A stretch of DNA of 64,000 bases from Aeromonas dhakensis (GCF_000820305.1 NZ_CDBH01000021.1:101886-165885); one strand, 5' to 3'; counted from the first letter of the stretch, positions 27,791-36,959 are shown. Program-made: numbers and translations. The notes: generated from the sequence alone by a model not told the origin.

Positions 27791-29361
27791 GGGGTTGTCT
27801 CCTCTGCTTGGTTGTCGCTTGCTGTGCGGCCTGGTGCTGACTCGGTCAACAGTGCTGGCTGCTCGCTCATGGCATGCCACAGCCAGCTCGCCGCGTAGCC
27901 GCGCCAGGGCCGCCACCTTTCGCTGTGGGCCAATACCGCTTTCACCGGCAACTTGGTGCCGCCCCCCAGCGCCTTCAGTAGCACCAGATCCGAGGCGGGG
28001 AAGGCATCCGGGTCCAGCCCACAGCGCAGCCGCCAGTAAGCCACCGTCCAGGGGCCGATGCCGGGTAGTGCCAGCAGTTGTTCATCGCTGGCGCAGGTCA
28101 AGTTCAACTCGCCGCTGGCCAGCGCCTGTGCCAGCCCCTGCAGCGTTCTGATCCGGCTGCCGGGCATGCCGATACCGTCCAGGTTCAGCTCGCACAGCTG
28201 GGCAGGGGTGGGCAACTGCGCCACCCCGAATTGCGCCTCGGTGCGTGCCACCAGCCGCCCCAGTATGGTGATGGCCCCCTTGACCGACACCTGCTGGCCG
28301 ACGATGGCGCGCAGCATCACCTCGTACTCGTCCCAGCCGGCGGGCAGCCGAACCCCCGGCCAGCGTGCCTGCAGGCGTGCCAGCAGCGGATCCTGCCCGA
28401 GCCGCGCACCGATGCGCTGCATGTCGGCATCGAGATCCCACATCCGGCGCACCCGATACAGCAGATCAGGCAGCGCGGCGGGCGGCAGATCATGGACGCT
28501 GAGCTGCAGGCTGTGCCCCTTGCCCTGGCTGATGCGCACCCGTGCGAGCCGATCGCCGACCCGGTGCAGGCGTTCATACACCTCGCCATCTACCCGTTCC
28601 AGCCCCGGAATGGCGCGCAGCCGGTAGAACGCCAGCATGGCCGCCACGTCGTACGGGGGGCGGTAGGGCAGTTGCAGCGTGAGCATCGCCCCCTCCTCGC
28701 TCTGTGGCGCAGCCTGCGTCAGGGCGGCGGCGTCGCCGGTTGGCTCGCTCTGACGACGCAGCGCCCGCAGCGCCCGCGGCGCCAGCCCGTATGCCTGCTG
28801 CCAGGCGTCGTTGAAGCGGCGAATGCTGGCAAAGCCCGCCGCAAACGCGATGTCGGTGATGGGCAGCCGGGTTTCGGTCAACAGCCGCTTGGCGAGCAGC
28901 AGCCGGCGCGTCTGCTCCACCTGTTTTGGCGAAGCGCCGAGGTGCTGCTCGAACTGGCGGCGCAGCGTGCGCTCACTGATGCCGGCCTGTTCCGCCAGGA
29001 TGGTGAGCGAGCCTTCCGCCAGCTCACCGCGATCGATCCGGGCCAGCAGGCGCGCCAGTGTCGGCGGCAGATCGCCGGGGGCGGCGGGTGCGAGCTCAGG
29101 CCGGCAGCGCAGGCAGGGGCGCAGGCCGTGCTGCTCCGCTGCGGCGGCGCTTTGGAAGTAGCGCACGTTGTGCTCGTGCGGTGGCCGCGCCGGACAGACA
29201 GGCCGGCAGTAGATGCCGGTGGAGAGCACGCCGGTAAAGAAGCGACCGTCGAAACGTGCATCGCGGGCCAGGCGGGCGGCATGGCACTGCTCGGCGCTGA
29301 GCGGCAGGCCTGACTCATCCTCTGGGGCCGGCGGCATCGTCATGACGTGATCTGTTGGCAT
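27787..29361 (-). CDS. Ada-AlkA fusion: methylphosphotriester sensor and 3-methyladenine glycosylase
   Basis: A 524-residue fusion. The N-terminal Ada-type zinc domain has Cys52, Cys56, Cys83 and Cys86 (IYCRPVCPARP and RPCLRCRPE); Cys52 is the likely methyl acceptor. An AraC-type helix-turn-helix follows (SERTLRRQFEQHLGASPKQV and DIAFAAGFASIRRFN). The rest is an AlkA N-domain and a helix-hairpin-helix glycosylase (LPGIGPWTVAYWRLR, catalytic Asp in FPASDLV). It should sense methylation damage, activate the adaptive-response operon and excise alkylated bases. ATG 29361 has AAGGAG six bases upstream. It overlaps ogt downstream by four bases. Confidence 0.93.
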   Translation of the reverse strand: MPTDHVMTMPPAPEDESGLPLSAEQCHAARLARDARFDGRFFTGVLSTGIYCRPVCPARPPHEHNVRYFQSAAAAEQHGLRPCLRCRPELAPAAPGDLPPTLARLLARIDRGELAEGSLTILAEQAGISERTLRRQFEQHLGASPKQVEQTRRLLLAKRLLTETRLPITDIAFAAGFASIRRFNDAWQQAYGLAPRALRALRRQSEPTGDAAALTQAAPQSEEGAMLTLQLPYRPPYDVAAMLAFYRLRAIPGLERVDGEVYERLHRVGDRLARVRISQGKGHSLQLSVHDLPPAALPDLLYRVRRMWDLDADMQRIGARLGQDPLLARLQARWPGVRLPAGWDEYEVMLRAIVGQQVSVKGAITILGRLVARTEAQFGVAQLPTPAQLCELNLDGIGMPGSRIRTLQGLAQALASGELNLTCASDEQLLALPGIGPWTVAYWRLRCGLDPDAFPASDLVLLKALGGGTKLPVKAVLAHSERWRPWRGYAASWLWHAMSEQPALLTESAPGRTASDNQAEETTP

Positions 29362-29562
29362 CGGTGGCTCCTTGCGCCGAAAACGGGGTGGGCACGGCGG
29401 CCCGGATGAGTGAGAGACTAAGCAGGAACGAAGGCGATGACTAGCCAGAAACGGACAGCAATTGAAATAAAGCCGATGCCGCGTGCACGGTATGAAAAAC
29501 AGATCGGTTTGAGGGGGCAAGTGTGCGAATCTGGGGTGACAACATCCAAGGAGGAGAGAGCC

Positions 29563-29964
29563 ATGCCAGGACCCGCACGTGCCGGCGCCCTGATCTATGC
29601 CAGGGATCCCGGCCTGCTGAGCCACTTTTATCGCACCCTGCTGCAGATGGAGATCCGCAGCCAGAGTGACGAGCTGATCGTGCAGGAAAATGCTGACATC
29701 CAGCTGTTGCTGCACGCAATCCCCGCTCCCTATGCCGAGCAGGTGGTCATCACCACGCCGCCGCAGCTGCGCGAGCAGGGCGCCATCAAGCTGTTCTTTA
29801 CCGTGCCGAGCCTCGCCTGGGCGGAGGCAAAGGCGGCCGATCTCGGTGGCGGCCTGCTGCCGCAGCAGTGGTCAGGCCCAGGCTTCGTGGTGCGCAATGC
29901 GTTTGACCCCGAGGGCAACATCCTGCAACTGCGCGAGTTCACCGGCGTGCCGGACGGGCGCTGA
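29563..29964 (+). CDS. VOC-family (glyoxalase/bleomycin-resistance fold) protein
   Basis: A 133-residue protein with the paired beta-alpha-beta-beta-beta modules of the vicinal oxygen chelate fold. The pattern includes GALIYARDPGLLSHFYRTLL at the start and FDPEGNILQLREF at the end, where metal-ligand Glu residues usually lie. Its substrate is unknown. ATG 29563 follows an excellent AAGGAGGAGA site. It is divergent from the Ada-AlkA gene and ends before a bidirectional terminator. Confidence 0.85.
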   Translation: MPGPARAGALIYARDPGLLSHFYRTLLQMEIRSQSDELIVQENADIQLLLHAIPAPYAEQVVITTPPQLREQGAIKLFFTVPSLAWAEAKAADLGGGLLPQQWSGPGFVVRNAFDPEGNILQLREFTGVPDGR

Positions 29965-29981
29965 CGCGCCACGCCGCCATG

Positions 29982-30010
29982 AAAAACGGGGCCGCGAGGC
30001 CCCGTTTGTT
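29982..30010. terminator. Bidirectional intrinsic terminator
   Basis: AAAACGGGGCC and GGCCCCGTTT pair around a short loop, with A-rich and T-rich flanks. It separates the convergent VOC and carboxypeptidase genes. Confidence 0.85.
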
Positions 30011-30035
30011 ATCTGCTGGCGGGCGCGCCGGCCCC

Positions 30036-31514
30036 TTATTTCAGATAGCGCTGTTCCAGATGGCGGCGCAGCCAGTGCGGATTCAGCGCCTCGCCAGTGG
30101 CGCGGCTGACCAGCTCGTCGGTGCTGTAGCGGCTGCCCAGGGACCAGATGTGGCGACCCAGCCAGGCGAAGATCTCCGGCAGGCGGCCCGCCGCGATCAG
30201 CTCGCCCATGTTGCCGAGCTCTCGCTCGAGCGCGAAGCGCAGCTGTGCCGCGTACATGGCGCCGAGCGTGTAGCTCGGGAAGTAGCCGAACGAGCCGTCG
30301 GTCCAGTGAATGTCCTGCATGCAGCCATTCTGGTAGTTGCCCTTTGTGGAGAGCCCCAGCCACTGCTGCATCTTGGCGTCCCACAGCGCGGGAATGTCTG
30401 CCACCTCGATGCGACCTTCCATCAGATCGCGCTCCAGCTCGTAGCGCAGGATGACGTGGGCCGGGTAGGTCACCTCGTCCGCATCGACCCGGATAAAGCC
30501 GGGCTCGACCCGATTGTAGAGCTTGACCAGGTTCGCCGGCGCCAACGCCGCTTGCTCGCCGAAGTGGGCGCGAATGTGCGGCGCCAGCAGCGTGAGGAAG
30601 GCGGGATCATGGCCGAGCTGCATCTCGCAGAACAGGCTCTGGCTCTCGTGAATGCCCATGGAGCGCGCCTCGGCCACCGGCTGGCCCAGCAACTGGCGCG
30701 GCAAGCCTTGCTCGTAACGGGCGTGACCGGTTTCATGGACGATACCCATCAGGCTGGAGACGAACTCCTGCTCGTTGTAGCGGGTGGTGATGCGCACGTC
30801 GGTCGGCACCCCGCCGCAGAACGGGTGGCTGCTCACATCGAGCCTGCCATGGGCAAAATCGAAGCCGAGCAGCCCCATCACCTGTTGGCCGAGCGCCTGC
30901 TGGGCGGCGATGGGGAAGGGGCCTTGCGGGATCAGGATGGTTTCGCTCTTTTGCTGCTCACTCACTTGTTGGATGAGGGAGGGCAGCCAGCCGGTCAGAT
31001 CGCCGAAGATCTCGTCGAGCCGGGCGCTAGTCATGCCCGGCTCATAGAGCGCCAGCATGGCGTCGTAGGGGCGCACCCCGAGCGCCTCGGCACGCAAGGA
31101 GGCGACCTCCCGCGACAGTTTCACCACTTCTGCGAGGTTCGGGGCAAAGCCGGCCCAGTCGTTCTCCTTGCGCTGGCGGCGCCAGGCGTGCTCGCACTTG
31201 CTGCCGGCGAGCGACAGCGCCTCCACGAGATCCCCGGGCAGCAGGCTCGCATCCTGCCAGTGGCGCTTGATTTCGCGCAGGTTGGCGCGCTGGATCTCGT
31301 CCAGCGGCTCGCTCTCGGCCTTGGCAATCCAGTCGCCCAGCTCGGGGGCGGTGCGCTTGTGGTGGATCAGCAGTCCCAGTTCGGCCATGGCCTCGGCGCG
31401 GGCTTCGTTGCCCCCCTCCGGCATCATGGCGGCCTGATCCCAGCCACAGATGGCCGAGAGGTGGGAGAGCCGGTGCAGCTGTTGCTGATGTTGTTCAAGT
31501 TTCTGATATGACAT
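30036..31514 (-). CDS. M32-family metallocarboxypeptidase
   Basis: A 492-residue all-helical zinc peptidase of the Taq carboxypeptidase family. The zinc motif HEXXH is in GIVHETGHARYEQ. A second conserved region, IHESQSLFCEMQLG, supplies the third ligand Glu. It removes C-terminal residues from peptides in the cytoplasm. ATG 31514 has AAGGA eight bases upstream. Length matches the family (about 490-500). Confidence 0.93.
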   Translation of the reverse strand: MSYQKLEQHQQQLHRLSHLSAICGWDQAAMMPEGGNEARAEAMAELGLLIHHKRTAPELGDWIAKAESEPLDEIQRANLREIKRHWQDASLLPGDLVEALSLAGSKCEHAWRRQRKENDWAGFAPNLAEVVKLSREVASLRAEALGVRPYDAMLALYEPGMTSARLDEIFGDLTGWLPSLIQQVSEQQKSETILIPQGPFPIAAQQALGQQVMGLLGFDFAHGRLDVSSHPFCGGVPTDVRITTRYNEQEFVSSLMGIVHETGHARYEQGLPRQLLGQPVAEARSMGIHESQSLFCEMQLGHDPAFLTLLAPHIRAHFGEQAALAPANLVKLYNRVEPGFIRVDADEVTYPAHVILRYELERDLMEGRIEVADIPALWDAKMQQWLGLSTKGNYQNGCMQDIHWTDGSFGYFPSYTLGAMYAAQLRFALERELGNMGELIAAGRLPEIFAWLGRHIWSLGSRYSTDELVSRATGEALNPHWLRRHLEQRYLK

Positions 31515-31616
31515 GGGATTGTCCTTGTTATCGTCCCTGATGGCGTACACCCCGTACCTGGCGTGCTCGGGGCCGTTCGATGCTACCACCGCTTACCGGC
31601 CGGTGCGAGCCGCCGC

Positions 31617-32195
31617 TCAGCCGAGCCGCTTCTGGTGGCGTTCGCGGTTCTCCGCCTTCTTGCGCTCGCTCTTGCGCAGCAGCACGTAGAGGGCACCGCC
31701 GCCGCCGTGGCGACGCTCGGCGCTGTGCATGGCCATCACCGCCGGCAGTTGCGGCAGCCAGGCGCTGACATAGCTTTTGAGCAGGGCGCGCGGCGTACTG
31801 CGCTCCCCCTTGCCGTGCAGGATCAGCAGGCAGCGGATGTCGCGCAGTTCGCAATCCGCAATGAACTGCACCAGGCTCTGGCGCGCTTCGTTCAGGGTCT
31901 TCTGGTGCAGATCCAGGCTCGCCTGCAGCTCGTATTTGCCGAGTCGCAGCTTCTTGTAGACCCCCTCCTGCACCCCGTCGCGCTTGAAGCCGACGATGGC
32001 GTGGGGGTCGAGTATCTCGACCGCCTCCATGCTGAGGTGATCCAGGGCGAGTTGTTCGGCGGTGGCGGCCTGGCGCCGCGCCAGCTGGGCGTCGGTCGGG
32101 CTGCTGGCCGTCTGGAGGCGGACATGGTCGTTGCGAATGGGGCGCACATCGGCCACTTCATTGCGAAACAGTGAGAGTTCGTCGTTTTGAGACAC
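31617..32195 (-). CDS. smrA: Smr-domain protein SmrA
   Basis: A 192-residue protein with a C-terminal Smr (MutS2-related) domain. It contains LDLHQKTLNEARQSLVQFI and LLILHGKGERSTPRALLKSY, the canonical LDLHG-type and HGKG motifs, then GGGGALYVLL. Smr domains are nucleases or RNA/DNA-nicking modules. I chose GTG 32195 because GGGGAG lies six bases upstream; an ATG at 32228 has no ribosome site. Its position between the carboxypeptidase and DUF3149 genes gives no functional hint. Confidence 0.88.
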   Translation of the reverse strand: MSQNDELSLFRNEVADVRPIRNDHVRLQTASSPTDAQLARRQAATAEQLALDHLSMEAVEILDPHAIVGFKRDGVQEGVYKKLRLGKYELQASLDLHQKTLNEARQSLVQFIADCELRDIRCLLILHGKGERSTPRALLKSYVSAWLPQLPAVMAMHSAERRHGGGGALYVLLRKSERKKAENRERHQKRLG

Positions 32196-32348
32196 GGCAG
32201 GCTCCCCGCAGGTGGAATGAGCGGCCATTATAGCGGGCGGGGGCGGATCTGAAAGTGGCGGGCGCGGCAGTGGCGCGGGTCTGCTCAGACCCTGAGCAAA
32301 GGGGAGGCGAGGGCGGGATCAGGCGATCGGGGATCGCCTGACGCAGGC

Positions 32349-32498
32349 TTATTGGCCCTCTTTCGGCGGCTTGGCGTTCATCACCTTGTAGATGAAATAG
32401 GCCGCGTAGGAACTGATCAGCAGGAAGGTACCGATAATCACCAACATGGACATCAGTCCCACGCTGTTGCCGAACATCAGGTTCATCCAAAAATCCAT
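32349..32498 (-). CDS. DUF3149 small membrane peptide
   Basis: A 49-residue single-span membrane peptide, MDFWMNLMFGNSVGLMSMLV at the N-terminus, continuing IIGTFLLISSYAAYFIYKVM and a basic tail. This is the DUF3149 pattern. ATG 32498 has AGGAG eight bases upstream. A predicted FNR-class-II promoter lies just upstream, so the peptide is probably expressed under oxygen limitation. Its molecular role is unknown. Small single-pass peptides of this kind often regulate a membrane enzyme, but no partner is visible here. Confidence 0.85.
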   Translation of the reverse strand: MDFWMNLMFGNSVGLMSMLVIIGTFLLISSYAAYFIYKVMNAKPPKEGQ

Positions 32499-32532
32499 CT
32501 CGTGCACTCCTGTCATCCCATTGATGACAGGC

Positions 32533-32575
32533 ATGATAGATACCTCTTTGGGAGCAAAGAGATGATCTCGATCAA
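32533..32575 (-). promoter_or_regulatory. Predicted FNR class II promoter for the DUF3149 gene
   Basis: ATGATCTCGATCAA (32562-32575) matches the FNR consensus TTGAT-N4-ATCAA in nine of ten bases. A TATCAT -10 box lies at 32533-32538 on the minus strand. This places the FNR box centre about 41.5 bases before the expected start point, the canonical activating position. Confidence 0.6.
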
Positions 32576-32665
32576 GTCCCCTTGTGGTTATTTAATCGGC
32601 AGGCGGATCTGTGAGCCTCCTCCCAGTTCAAGACCCTGACGGGGCCGGTGTGGCCCCGTCGGCGC

Positions 32666-33559
32666 CTATTGGCGGGCAGGCTTGCGCGGGCCTGGCTCGG
32701 TGAGCGGGGTGATGCGCCAGCCCTGCTGTTCCAGCAGGGCGAGCAGCCCCTGGTCGCCGTAAAGATGCAGCGCCCCTACCACGATGAAACTCTCGTTCGG
32801 CAGGGTGGACCACTTCTTCAGCCAGTTGTGGTTGCGCTCCGCCAGCAGGGTCTGCTCCAGCCAGGCCTGCAGCTTGGGCGGCGCCATCTCCGACTTGAGC
32901 AGGTTGATGAGGGTCGCCTCGTCCCCCTCTTCCCACGCCTTCATCACCTCGCGAAAGCCGCGCTCGAGCTCGGGCAGCTCGTCCAGGGTGCTCTCCAGCA
33001 TCAGGGTCTGGTTGTCACCGACGCTGGCGAGGTAGCCGAGCTGCTCGAGCAGGGTCTCGAAGCCGATGATGGGCTTGCCGCCGTCGGTGGCCTGTTTGGC
33101 GAAGTGCTGATCCACCCCGAGTGCGCTGCGAAAATCGGTGCGCTCCAGTGCCGCCTGGGTGAGGGTGATGGCGGCGAACCAGGGGCGCAGCGGGGCCAGC
33201 ATGTTCTCGGTCAGGCCGTTCTGGCCGGCGGCGATGATGGTGCGCCGGTAGAGGTCGAGCGGTATGTGCTCCTTGAGGGTCTTGCCGTCCACCAGCCGGG
33301 TGATGGCCCCCATCTCCTGCCACTGCTGCTGGCTGATGTGGGTCAGGTCGACCTCCAGCACCAGGGCGCGGCTCTGCAGCCAGGCCCGCTCGATGGGGTC
33401 GGGCAGCGGATAGAGCGAGGGTTTGCCCGCGTGGATGGAGCCCAGCAGCCAGTGCTGCTGATCGCCCTTGCTGACCTTATAGAAGGCGGGGTCGGCAAAG
33501 GCGCTCAGCGGCAGCAGCAAGCAGAGCAGGAAGGGGAGCAGCAGGCGATAGAGTCTCAT
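32666..33559 (-). CDS. TraB/GumN-family protein
   Basis: A 297-residue protein starting MRLYRLLLPFLLCLLLPLSA, a signal peptide, then the TraB/GumN core. HWLLGSIHAG is the first GxxH-type motif and FIVVGALHLYGDQGLLALL the C-terminal one. The family includes Tiki-like metalloproteases. The two conserved His-containing motifs are kept, so a periplasmic or membrane-attached hydrolase is plausible. ATG 33559 has AAGGTG upstream. The gene is divergent from the DUF1904 gene. Confidence 0.88.
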   Translation of the reverse strand: MRLYRLLLPFLLCLLLPLSAFADPAFYKVSKGDQQHWLLGSIHAGKPSLYPLPDPIERAWLQSRALVLEVDLTHISQQQWQEMGAITRLVDGKTLKEHIPLDLYRRTIIAAGQNGLTENMLAPLRPWFAAITLTQAALERTDFRSALGVDQHFAKQATDGGKPIIGFETLLEQLGYLASVGDNQTLMLESTLDELPELERGFREVMKAWEEGDEATLINLLKSEMAPPKLQAWLEQTLLAERNHNWLKKWSTLPNESFIVVGALHLYGDQGLLALLEQQGWRITPLTEPGPRKPARQ

Positions 33560-33646
33560 TGGGCACCTTATGTCAGCGGATGGCTTCTCTTCGTTACAAT
33601 AACCCCTATGATAAGTCCTCATTTGTCACAGCCAAGAGGTTTTCCC

Positions 33647-33979
33647 ATGCCCCACCTTCGTTTTCGGGCCGTCTCCGTCGACACCCTCAAGCAGATAAGC
33701 ACCCCTCTGCTGGCGGATCTCTGCGCCCTCACCGGGGGCAAACCTGAGTTCGTCACCCTGGAGTGCATCGACAGTCACTGGGTGCGCGAGGGGGAGCGCG
33801 AGGCCGGCTTTCCGTTTGTCGAGCTGGTCTGGTTCGAACGCCCGCAGGAGTTGCAGGACGCGGCCGCGGCGCTGATCACCCGCCACCTGAAAGCTGTGCT
33901 GGGGGAGCAGACCTATGTGGTGGTGCAGGTGCTGCCCATCGTCAAGAGCTGCTATTACAGCAACGGCCAGCACTACTGA
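33647..33979 (+). CDS. DUF1904 family protein
   Basis: A 110-residue protein, MPHLRFRAVSVDTLKQISTP at the N-terminus, with an internal FPFVELVWFERP. This matches DUF1904, a tautomerase-like small-protein family with an N-terminal Pro2 that could act as a general base. Whether it has tautomerase activity is unknown. AAGAGG lies seven bases before the ATG. Confidence 0.78.
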   Translation: MPHLRFRAVSVDTLKQISTPLLADLCALTGGKPEFVTLECIDSHWVREGEREAGFPFVELVWFERPQELQDAAAALITRHLKAVLGEQTYVVVQVLPIVKSCYYSNGQHY

Positions 33980-34124
33980 GCGGAGACGGCCAGGGATGGC
34001 GGCTTGGCTGATTCAAGCCACTCTGATGCCGGTTGGTGGAGATGAGACGAGAGGCGACGATGCTCGTCGTCGCCTCTGGTTGCCAGTAGTGTGCGGGCGT
34101 GCCGGGGGGGCGAAGCGGTTGCCG

Positions 34125-34952
34125 TCAGGCCGACTTGGCGAGGATCCGGTCGAGCAGGCGGCTTGGCAACAGGCGGCGCAGCACCCCGAACAGCCGGGTC
34201 GAGAAGGTGACCGGGTAGCGGTGTTTGGGGCGCGGGCTGCCGAGTGCGTGCAGCAGCGGTGCGATGCAGGCTTCGCTTGGCAGGGTAAAACCGCGGGCCC
34301 CCCCTTCGCGCTCCAGCCGGCTCAGGGTCTGCTGGTAGGCGGCCTGATGGCGGCTGGTGGCGGGATCTATGTGGCGCAGGAAGGCGGCGCGGGCATTGGC
34401 TCGAAAGCGGGTATCGATAGGGCCGGGCTCGATCAGGCTGATCTGCACGCCGCTGCCGGCCAGCTCCAGGCGCAGGGTATCGGTATATCCTTCCAGCGCG
34501 AACTTGCTGGCGTTGTAGGCGCCGCGATACTTCATGGCCACCAGTCCCAGCACCGAGCTGTTCTGCACGATGCGCCCCTCGCCGGCCGCCAGCATGGCCG
34601 GCAGCAGCTGGCGAATGAGGTGGTGCCAACCGAACAGGTTGGTGTCGAACTGCTCGCGCAGCGCCTGGGTGGGCAGATCCTCCAGCGCGCCGGGCTGGCC
34701 GTAGGCGCCGTTGTTGAACAGGCCATACAGGCGGCCACCGGCCAGTGCCTGTGCCTCGGCCGCGCCTCGCTCTATGCTGGCCTCGTTGGCCAGATCCAGC
34801 TCGACGGCCAGCAAACCCAGCTGGCGCAGCTGCGTCACGTCCTCGGCCTTGCGGGCGGAGGCGATGACGGTGTAGCCGTGCTGGCCGAGCGCCTTGGCGG
34901 CGGCCAGGCCGATGCCGCTGGAGCAGCCGGTGATCAGAACGAAGCGGGACAT
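34125..34952 (-). CDS. Short-chain dehydrogenase/reductase
   Basis: A 275-residue SDR. The cofactor motif is LITGCSSGIGLAAAKAL. The catalytic Ser is in IVQNSSVLGLV and the YxxxK pair in YNASKFALEGY, with the first Tyr in RGAYNASK. A C-terminal PGPIDTRF and an extension of about 50 residues rich in Leu and Arg complete it. Substrate is unknown. ATG 34952 has AAGGA seven bases upstream. It lies alone between DUF1904 and the chitoporin terminator. Confidence 0.9.
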   Translation of the reverse strand: MSRFVLITGCSSGIGLAAAKALGQHGYTVIASARKAEDVTQLRQLGLLAVELDLANEASIERGAAEAQALAGGRLYGLFNNGAYGQPGALEDLPTQALREQFDTNLFGWHHLIRQLLPAMLAAGEGRIVQNSSVLGLVAMKYRGAYNASKFALEGYTDTLRLELAGSGVQISLIEPGPIDTRFRANARAAFLRHIDPATSRHQAAYQQTLSRLEREGGARGFTLPSEACIAPLLHALGSPRPKHRYPVTFSTRLFGVLRRLLPSRLLDRILAKSA

Positions 34953-35027
34953 GGGCGCATCCTTGTGGTGACGGGGCAGGCAGAAGCGCCTGCGGCCTTG
35001 CATGTTAACCCGCTGATCAGAAAAAAG

Positions 35028-35052
35028 AAAACCGGGCCAATCGGCCCGGTTT
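35028..35052 (-). terminator. Intrinsic terminator of the chitoporin gene
   Basis: AAACCGGGCC and GGCCCGGTTT pair on the minus strand, followed by TTCTTTTTT. Confidence 0.88.
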
Positions 35053-35071
35053 GCTAACTTCAACCACCTGC

Positions 35072-36517
35072 TTACAGGATGGTGAACGGCATGATGATGT
35101 GGAACTTGACGTCTTTCTCGGAGGCGAAGATGTTGGGGTATTCGGTCCAACCGCCGCTCTGGCTGATGTCGTTGTTGTAATCGGTGTAGTGCAGCTTGAA
35201 CAGGGTGCCCTTCAGCTTGCCATCCTGCACTGTGTACATGACGTCGAAGTTGGCTGCCCATTCGGTATCTTCACCGTTGGTGGCCTTGGTACCGTCGCCT
35301 TTCTGGATATCCCAGCCGTAGGCACCGGAGACACCGACGGACCAGCCAGGTGCACCCACCAGGTCATCCAGGGAGCGGGTCACGCCGAAGAACAGCGCTT
35401 TTTCGTTGTTGGCGTTCCAGTCGGAGCGGGAATCCCACCAGATTTCGTTCGCGCCCTGGGAGTTGCCGTAGCCACGGGTCAGACGGGGCAGGTAGTTGCC
35501 TTCGTTACCCTCGGCCTTGGTCCACAGACCTTCCAGACGGAAGCCGTACGGGCCCATGCCCCAGGCGGCGGTCAGCGCTTGCTGCCATGCCAGGCCGTCG
35601 TAAGTCTCTATGTCGGCACCGCCCTTCTGATAGGTCTCGGTGTCGGAGCCGTAGAACTGGTAGCTGGTGGAGAGACCGCCCAGCACGTCAAACTTGTGGG
35701 CCAGCTTGAAGTGGTAGCTGTCCATGTAGTTTTCGGAGTTACCGTAAGAACCGGTAATGGAGGTGCCGTTTTCGAAGGTGTAACGCGCCGCTACGCCCTG
35801 GATGTAGTCGATGACGTTTTCATCGGCGAACGGATCCATCCATGCCTTGGCGCGGGAGAACTTCTGGGTCTCCTTGTACCAGGGGGATTTGTACTCGTCG
35901 GCGATGGCGTAGGTCAGGTAGAGGCCGCCGAAGTTGCCTTCAATCTGGCCACCACGGTAGGTACCCGGCTGATAGGACCAGTTCACGCCGATCACGCCCG
36001 GTACGTAGAGCTGGGTCAGACCGCCCTTGGCGGTGAGGGCACCGTCCAGCGCCTTGAATTTCAGCGAGGCGTTGGCCAGGCTGAAGCCGCCTTCCGGGGA
36101 ACCGTCCTTGTAGTTTTCGCCCCATTTGTTGCCGGCGAAGGAGAATTCGTTCTCCTGGTTGACCGGGTGGTTCTCGGTCACGGCCAGGTCATAGGCACCG
36201 AAACCGCCCACATCGATACCCACCACGTCCCAAGCGTAGCCGGAGTTGAAGTTTAGGGAGGCCTGGGTGGTGGCGTGGCTCAGGTTGGACTGGTACTTGC
36301 CTTCTTTGTTCTTGGCAGTGGGGTCGCCGTCGATACGCTGACGATCACGCTGGAAGTAGAAGAGACCACCGTTGAGTTTGCCTTCTTCATAGAATTTGCT
36401 GGCGGCGGCTGCATAGGTGGGACCTGCTTCGTCGGCAGCCAACACCATACCGGGGGCGAGCATGGCAGCAACGACGGCTGCGCTCAATGCGGCACGTTTG
36501 AAGATCACTTTTTCCAT
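35072..36517 (-). CDS. chiP: OprD-family outer-membrane porin, probable chitoporin
   Basis: A 481-residue outer-membrane protein. A signal peptide (MEKVIFKRAALSAAVVAAML) ends at VLAADEAGP. The mature part is Gly/Tyr-rich with alternating strands, and contains KFYEEGKLNGGLFYFQRDR and VGIDVGGFGAYDLA, typical of the OprD/ChiP group. ChiP passes chitooligosaccharides. The call rests on similarity to E. coli and Vibrio ChiP from memory. AGGAGC precedes the ATG by eight bases. The upstream gene encodes a chemoreceptor, separated by about 500 bases containing a terminator. A long leader (see 36518-36959) suggests post-transcriptional control. Confidence 0.82.
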   Translation of the reverse strand: MEKVIFKRAALSAAVVAAMLAPGMVLAADEAGPTYAAAASKFYEEGKLNGGLFYFQRDRQRIDGDPTAKNKEGKYQSNLSHATTQASLNFNSGYAWDVVGIDVGGFGAYDLAVTENHPVNQENEFSFAGNKWGENYKDGSPEGGFSLANASLKFKALDGALTAKGGLTQLYVPGVIGVNWSYQPGTYRGGQIEGNFGGLYLTYAIADEYKSPWYKETQKFSRAKAWMDPFADENVIDYIQGVAARYTFENGTSITGSYGNSENYMDSYHFKLAHKFDVLGGLSTSYQFYGSDTETYQKGGADIETYDGLAWQQALTAAWGMGPYGFRLEGLWTKAEGNEGNYLPRLTRGYGNSQGANEIWWDSRSDWNANNEKALFFGVTRSLDDLVGAPGWSVGVSGAYGWDIQKGDGTKATNGEDTEWAANFDVMYTVQDGKLKGTLFKLHYTDYNNDISQSGGWTEYPNIFASEKDVKFHIIMPFTIL

Positions 36518-36959
36518 TTTGTATTGCTCCTGATTTTATGGACTTAGCTTTTTTTGTCCGGCAGTCAGGCAGGTGCCCGCCGCTCGGTATTGGCATTGCA
36601 ATCAAGACCCCGAAGGGCAAAAAGTTCGAGTATGTCGGCTGCGGCCGCGACGTCTTGGCACATCTGCGGTGGGTGCAGTTCTGTTCATCACATATTTTGT
36701 TTTTTTGTGTTCCGATACTTGGCTATCGGACAGCTCAAGAGTACGTTCGCGGTGCGAAATATCAATGGAAAGTTCCCACCAAGTTTCAAAAATATGACCG
36801 AGTGCAAATAATCATGACGCTCGTTGTGGACACTCCCAGCCCGCTCATAACGGCGATGACAACGTTTTCAGATGAAATTGCCGGCCGATCCGGACGGATC
36901 GCACTGTGCAGAGGGATCTTTCCTCGTTAACCTGCGGATAACAGATAATTTTGTGCCAC
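36518..36959. other. Long 5' region of chiP, no gene
   Basis: No convincing gene lies in these 442 bases. A 130-codon frame at 36538-36930 on the plus strand has no ribosome site and low coding likelihood. The region is AT-richer near 36690-36800. In enterobacteria the chiP leader is bound by the sRNA ChiX, and the AGGAGC site here could be similarly controlled, but I cannot identify a pairing partner. Confidence 0.5.

Noticed and set aside
32321..32339. Hairpin AGGCGATC/GATCGCCT downstream of the DUF3149 gene, as a terminator
   Set aside because: The stem is perfect over eight bases, but no T-run follows on the relevant strand, so it is not listed as a terminator.
36538..36930. 130-codon plus-strand frame ahead of chiP
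   Set aside because: No ribosome site and a mixed composition. It lies in the leader of the divergent chiP gene and codon use differs from real genes here.
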